Of a DNA stretch of 64,000 bases, positions 59,249 to 64,000 are shown one piece after another. How positions within the stretch are numbered: the stretch's first letter is position 1; the number at the start of each line of letters is the position of its first letter. The notes under the pieces were generated by a model. That model was not told where the DNA came from, ran no database searches, and saw nothing but the letters and a program-made list of their open reading frames with translations. The translations under genes were made by a program, and so were the position numbers. This stretch comes from Beroe ovata (lineage: Eukaryota; Ctenophora; Nuda; Beroida; Beroidae): positions 78,126-142,125 of the forward strand of contig CAMPET010000151.1 of the NCBI GenBank assembly GCA_946803715.1. Direction: 5' to 3'.

Positions 59249-60841
59249 ATGGATCCGAAAAGGGTCCCACTATCAATAGGCACTGCATACCATGCGGTTC
59301 TGGCGAAACTGCAAATGTACCAGACAAATGCGATGTTTAATCTGGTATTACATGAGTGTAATACCGCGCTCAGCAATTACATTCTGTCTATGTTAATGAA
59401 ACCCCTCACTCAGCGTACCATCTATGTATATGCTGAGGTACACGTCACATCCAATATGTCGCCCTGCCGTTTCAAGTGCGGAAATGATCTGACGCAGCTC
59501 GTATTTACTCCATTTGAGCTAGGATAGGGAGGATAGTTGCAATTTTGGATAGACTCTAATCTATTTTATAACACTGACACTCACTGTAGTGAAGAAGATA
59601 ATATGTGAAATGGGTGAAAGTGATTTGATTGACGCTCTTTCTCATACTAAACGTGGTACTCAGTCGCCACTTATTTGCTGGGAGGATGCAATCACGAGGG
59701 GCAAAACTCTAACACTTGCCACGGGGGACACGGAGAAAGAGGTTAGTTGTCTGGAGAAGCGACAAGTTAGATTTGTGTTATTCAATCCTCCGATAGTTTC
59801 CATCACCTGCTGACAATAACCAATACCAAGACATGTTGTGGAGCGTGTATGAATCAGATGTCACTCTGTATACAGAGCATATATCATGATAATTTACCCT
59901 GGTAATATTGCCTAGCTACCGTCTCATTTTCATGATTGTCTTTCATTTACATGCAAAAGAAATAAACTAACACAAAAGGTGTAAGCAAAAACACACCTTT
60001 CTCACATTCTTTGCAATTTGAAGTGGGAGGCTTGCATTGCGCAGTTGATGTTCAATCGGAATTTTCATTGTTTTTTACTCCTCAACGAAAACATTTCCCA
60101 TATGGTTAAGCTAGGGATAATAAACCTTCATGGTGTTTCATTTGCAGCTAAATCATTCAACGTAAGTCGTTATGCAATGTTACACGGTCAAAATACTCAC
60201 GAGGCACTAATGTCTAATATAGGTATGTATAATTGCACTAGCCAGCTAAAACGAATGAGGTCAGAAGGACCAAAAGAATCACATGATTTCAATTGCGTTG
60301 CCAGTGTCGCAATAGGTCTGCTTTATTACAGCGATACTTTATATTAAAATCAATTCTTTGACTGATAATATTAAGAAAATGAGGTTATTGACAAGTATCA
60401 ATGAGCTTATTGACTTAGATCAATAGTTGTCATTGACAACTATTGATCTAAGTATCTGACATCTCGAAAATGGTATGATGCTCGGGGCCGATGCAATTTC
60501 ACTGCTGTCTAGGAAATTGACATGTACCGGCTCATGCACTATTAGGTCAATGCTAAAGTACCTAGTATAATGTCTCTCTCTCTTGGCTAGCTGTCTGTGA
60601 TTGGATTACTTTTGGTCTTCGGAAGTATAGCTGGACCTTGTAGCTAGGAAAAGTGCCAAACAAGCAAATGAAGATTTTTCCGGCTCTTGACTAATTACTC
60701 CTCGATCCATTGATAATGATAATCACATCAGCATCAAGTTCATTATCAAGGGCAATCTAATTCAGATTGAGAGGACAGAATATAACGACATTGAGGACGC
60801 GAGGAAGTTTTACCTGTCACACGCCCAGCCAAGACCACCTC
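59249..60841 (+). CDS. Orphan multi-exon protein, 3' end in the assembly gap
   Basis: Not recognised. Exon 1 is 59249-59440 or thereabouts (MDPKRVPLSIGTAYHAVLAK to TIYVYAE, donor GAG|GTACAC). A second exon from about 59594 encodes IICEMGESDLIDALSHT to TGDTEKE with donor GAG|GTTAGT. A third at about 60021-60160 encodes LMFNRNFHCFLLLNEN to SFAAKSFN with donor AAC|GTAAGT. A further exon ends at about 60850 with IKGNLIQIERTEYNDIED, KFYLSHAQPRPPQSAPLT and donor ACAG|GTAACT. The junction phases between the first exons agree; the link to the last is not proven. The last exon's donor sits in the first unit of a 25-bp minisatellite that continues through a run of Ns, so the 3' part cannot be traced. 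Confidence 0.4.
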
Positions 60842-61975
60842 AGTCTGCCCCACTTACAGGTAACTCAGTCTGTCCCACTTACAGGTAACTCAGTCTGTCC
60901 CACTTACAGGTAACTCAGTCTACCCCACTTACAGGTAACNNNNNNNNNNNNNNNNNNNNNNNNNNNNNNNNNNNNNNNNNNNNNNNNNNNNNNNNNNNNN
61001 NNNNNNNNNNNNNNNNNNNNNNNNNNNNNNNNNNNNNNNNNNNNNNNNNNNNNNNNNNNNNNNNNNNNNNNNNNNNNNNNNNNNNNNNNNNNNNNNNNNN
61101 NNNNNNNNNNNNNNNNNNNNNNNNNNNNNNNNNNNNNNNNNNNNNNNNNNNNNNNNNNNNNNNNNNNNNNNNNNNNNNNNNNNNNNNNNNNNNNNNNNNN
61201 NNNNNNNNNNNNNNNNNNNNNNNNNNNNNNNNNNNNNNNNNNNNNNNNNNNNNNNNNNNNNNNNNNNNNNNNNNNNNNNNNNNNNNNNNNNNNNNNNNNN
61301 NNNNNNNNNNNNNNNNNNNNNNNNNNNNNNNNNNNNNNNNNNNNNNNNNNNNNNNNNNNNNNNNNNNNNNNNNNNNNNNNNNNNNNNNNNNNNNNNNNNN
61401 NNNNNNNNNNNNNNNNNNNNNNNNNNNNNNNNNNNNNNNNNNNNNNNNNNNNNNNNNNNNNNNNNNNNNNNNNNNNNNNNNNNNNNNNNNNNNNNNNNNN
61501 NNNNNNNNNNNNNNNNNNNNNNNNNNNNNNNNNNNNNNNNNNNNNNNNNNNNNNNNNNNNNNNNNNNNNNNNNNNNNNNNNNNNNNNNNNNNNNNNNNNN
61601 NNNNNNNNNNNNNNNNNNNNNNNNNNNNNNNNNNNNNNNNNNNNNNNNNNNNNNNNNNNNNNNNNNNNNNNNNNNNNNNNNNNNNNNNNNNNNNNNNNNN
61701 NNNNNNNNNNNNNNNNNNNNNNNNNNNNNNNNNNNNNNNNNNNNNNNNNNNNNNNNNNNNNNNNNNNNNNNNNNNNNNNNNNNNNNNNNNNNNNNNNNNN
61801 NNNNNNNNNNNNNNNNNNNNNNNNNNNNNNNNNNNNNNNNNNNNNNNNNNNNNNNNNNNNNNNNNNNNNNNNNNNNNNNNNNNNNNNNNNNCCCCACTTA
61901 CAGGTAACTCAGTGTGCCCCACTTACAGGTAACTCAGTCTGCCCCACTTACAGGTAACTCAGTCTGCCCTACAAA
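60842..61975. repeat. 25-bp minisatellite flanking a sequencing gap
   Basis: Units of the form CCCACTTACAGGTAACTCAG plus TCTGC are visible four times before the gap (60940-61891) and four times after it. The gap is therefore very probably an unresolved array of the same unit. Each unit contains CTTACAG|GTAACT, which reads both as an acceptor and as a donor. Confidence 0.85.
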
Positions 61976-63938
61976 CAACAGGTATCAATCGGAAGGAATA
62001 CTGCATGAAGAATAGAATAAATGAGTGTGGGAGTTAAAATTAGGACAACTCGCGGATCGCTGGAGTTTAAAAAGATTATTATACAAGAAATGTGACAAGT
62101 CGCACACCGCTTCGTAATAGAAGAGTAATAGGATGAAGTGTCGCGGATGACAGGAATGTATATGGAATAATCTCTGTTGATCGTGGTCTCTGGAACTTCA
62201 ATCCAAGTGTTCCGGGATGTTTTTAGGTTACAGTATATTCGATAGACTGACTGTTTCCACACACATACAGAGTACAGGCATAGACTAACGCACACACAAA
62301 CACGCATTCATTTAACAAAGTAATTGCGTAGGTATATACTATATGCATTACGTCATGATGTAACCTAGACATGTTCAGGGCCTGGACCCAAACTATAACT
62401 ACGATCGAGAAATCATGATCTGTAATCAGGAATCACCTCAGTTATCGGCGAGATCTGCTCTTGCTACTATAATTTCCATCACGATCGTTCACGGGGTATA
62501 TGGTTCCTGACATTCAATACTCAATATTGTCGTAGCTGGCTCATTTTACAGGGAGCGCTAATAATGGATTTGAAGTTCATTGGTTGCCACGGTGACGAAG
62601 CTTACTTAGCAGCTGATAAATTACATTTCGAAAGGGCATGCCAATATTCCGATGAAGTATTTATAGTATTTACCGATATATTGTCGGCAGAGCTTGACTT
62701 GACAATTTGATAGTGGAAGTGGTCGGTGATTTATCTTTATAGTTATAGACTCAAGATCTTGACGAAATCATTATAGCGATGAAGGTCATAGCGGAGTAAG
62801 AATTGAAATTGCACGAATAGGCACGAATCAAAATAGAGTGAAGAAAACACGCTCACATGCGCACACACGCACAGCATACAAATGTTATCATTGCATAAAT
62901 ATTCACACGGCTCAATCTAGCTACAAGTCCAGCTACATATTATTAATAAGAGCCATGTCCTCGGCGTTTATATCACTCAATACACGCACACGCACACACA
63001 CACATAGTCACACACACATAGTCACACACACATAGTCACACACANACACACGTCACACACACACACACACACATAGTCCCCATCTCTAGCTGACTGCTGA
63101 GAAATAGAGTATAGGGAATCAAAGCTGAAAGAGCGCTGGTAAAAGATAGTGAACTAATTTCAGAACATTGAGGAATCACATGAACTTACACAAAAACCGG
63201 TGCTCTTGGGTACGCAATGAAACACAGAATGCACCAGTCCGTCACTTGTACACGCGTCTACTACACGATCAGTGAATAACAGTGGTAGGTAAGTACTACA
63301 GATGATGGAGTATATCTAGAGTAATTAGCCAAGTGTACTTTTACCACCGCCATCTGTTACCATTATTATTGGTATCTCCCGATCTCATGTTACAATAATA
63401 TCTGACATGTAATGGGCCTATCGATGATATTAAATGTTACTACAGGATAAGGTAACACGAATATATATTGAACTCTGTAACTTGCATAAGTAACGATGTA
63501 ACATGCGTTCATGCATAATTTATGTCGGCTAAAACAGCGCCCTCTAACGCGTTTAACACTTTTATCCTCTGTGTTATCTATGTTATGGAGCTCCCGAACT
63601 CAAGAAAAACTCGGGCATATATTTCAAACAAACCGCTACGCATCACACTACCGCTATGATTCGCAGGAAATGGAATGGTTCCTGACTACTCAATGACCAG
63701 TACTTAGCCACACCTACGCACAATGATCGTATCCATGCGATTAACACTTAATATTGGTAGTCAACAATGCTGAAATAGGTACTGCGTACAAGATATCAAA
63801 ATCACATACTCTACAAGTACTCTACAAGTACTCAAGTACAGCTGTATTGATAGCCAAGTATGATCAGATAGATGATATTCCAAGTTTATGGTATACTCAT
63901 CCCTCTTTGTCAAAACTCATAGCTAATGCAAAGTAGTG
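61976..63938. other. Non-coding tail of window
   Basis: About 2 kb without a supportable exon. It contains (CA)n tracts at about 62978-63075 (one N at 63045). The many short open frames here lack splice context or family resemblance. Confidence 0.5.
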
Positions 63939-64000
63939 ATGGTCGATCAAGAAAACGTATTTGATAGAATAAAACGCATCTTTAGCGCACCTCAATGGAA
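63939..64000 (+). CDS. Possible start of a further gene (truncated by window)
   Basis: An ATG at 63939 opens a frame (MVDQENVFDRIKRIFSAPQW) to the window edge. Codon composition is unremarkable and 20 residues are too few to identify. Listed only as a candidate. Confidence 0.2.
   Translation, partial: MVDQENVFDRIKRIFSAPQW

Noticed and set aside
60915-61922. Long open frames across 60915-61922
   Set aside because: They consist of unknown bases in the sequencing gap.

Overview
This is nuclear DNA from an animal. The protein-coding genes are split by GT/AG introns, mostly 50 to 1,500 bp long, and the gene set is metazoan: NELF-C/D, an ADAM17/TACE-like sheddase, a synaptophysin-like MARVEL protein, Integrator subunit 9, WDR26, phosphorylase kinase alpha, RECQL, a C19orf47-like SAM protein and an LDLa-type GPCR. 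Density is high, at about 18 to 20 genes in 64 kb. Several genes lie inside introns of others, and many start codons sit just behind a 3' splice-site-like sequence. That combination makes me think of a compact non-bilaterian genome, with a ctenophore such as Mnemiopsis as best guess, but the species assignment is an inference. There are sequencing gaps at 22002-22012 and 60940-61891, plus scattered single Ns.

Layout. 1-1963: 3' part of an Argonaute gene (+). 3367-13253: NELF-C/D (-), whose introns hold two opposite-strand genes: an uninterrupted LDLa-GPCR (5121-8351) and an orphan predicted membrane protein (9500-11068). 13731-18237: ADAM17-like protease (-). 18431-20323: INTS9 (-, one exon). 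21674-27924: WDR26 (-). 28772-31774: phosphorylase kinase alpha (+, one exon). 32500-37651: RECQL (+, 14 exons). 38116-39286: synaptophysin-like (+). 40251-41129: mitochondrial ribosomal protein uL4m (+). 41444-43444: EF-hand protein (+) with lipoyl(octanoyl) transferase LIPT2 nested in its third intron on the same strand. 43834-44175: eL34. 44355-45230: UBE2J1. 45647-47125: BTB/BACK-like orphan. 47646-50973: C19orf47-like SAM protein. 51973-56389: large unrecognised, probably nuclear protein (-). 57909-59167: four-exon orphan (-), head-to-head with another orphan (+) from 59249 that runs into a gap-containing minisatellite. The last 2 kb are mostly non-coding, with a possible new start at 63939.

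The genes form no single pathway. They are mainly housekeeping functions: transcription (NELF, INTS9), ubiquitin ligation and ERAD (WDR26, UBE2J1), glycogen control, DNA repair, mitochondrial translation and lipoylation, and small-RNA silencing. There are also signalling genes (GPCR, ADAM17, synaptophysin-like). What stands out is architecture. Genes are nested in introns on either strand, intronless reading frames are preceded by 3' splice sites (suggesting spliced-leader trans-splicing or 5'UTR introns), and minisatellites repeatedly copy splice sites at exon edges. The Argonaute appears to have lost the glutamate of its slicer tetrad, and there is a GC-rich dispersed repeat family that includes a 60-bp inverted-repeat element.
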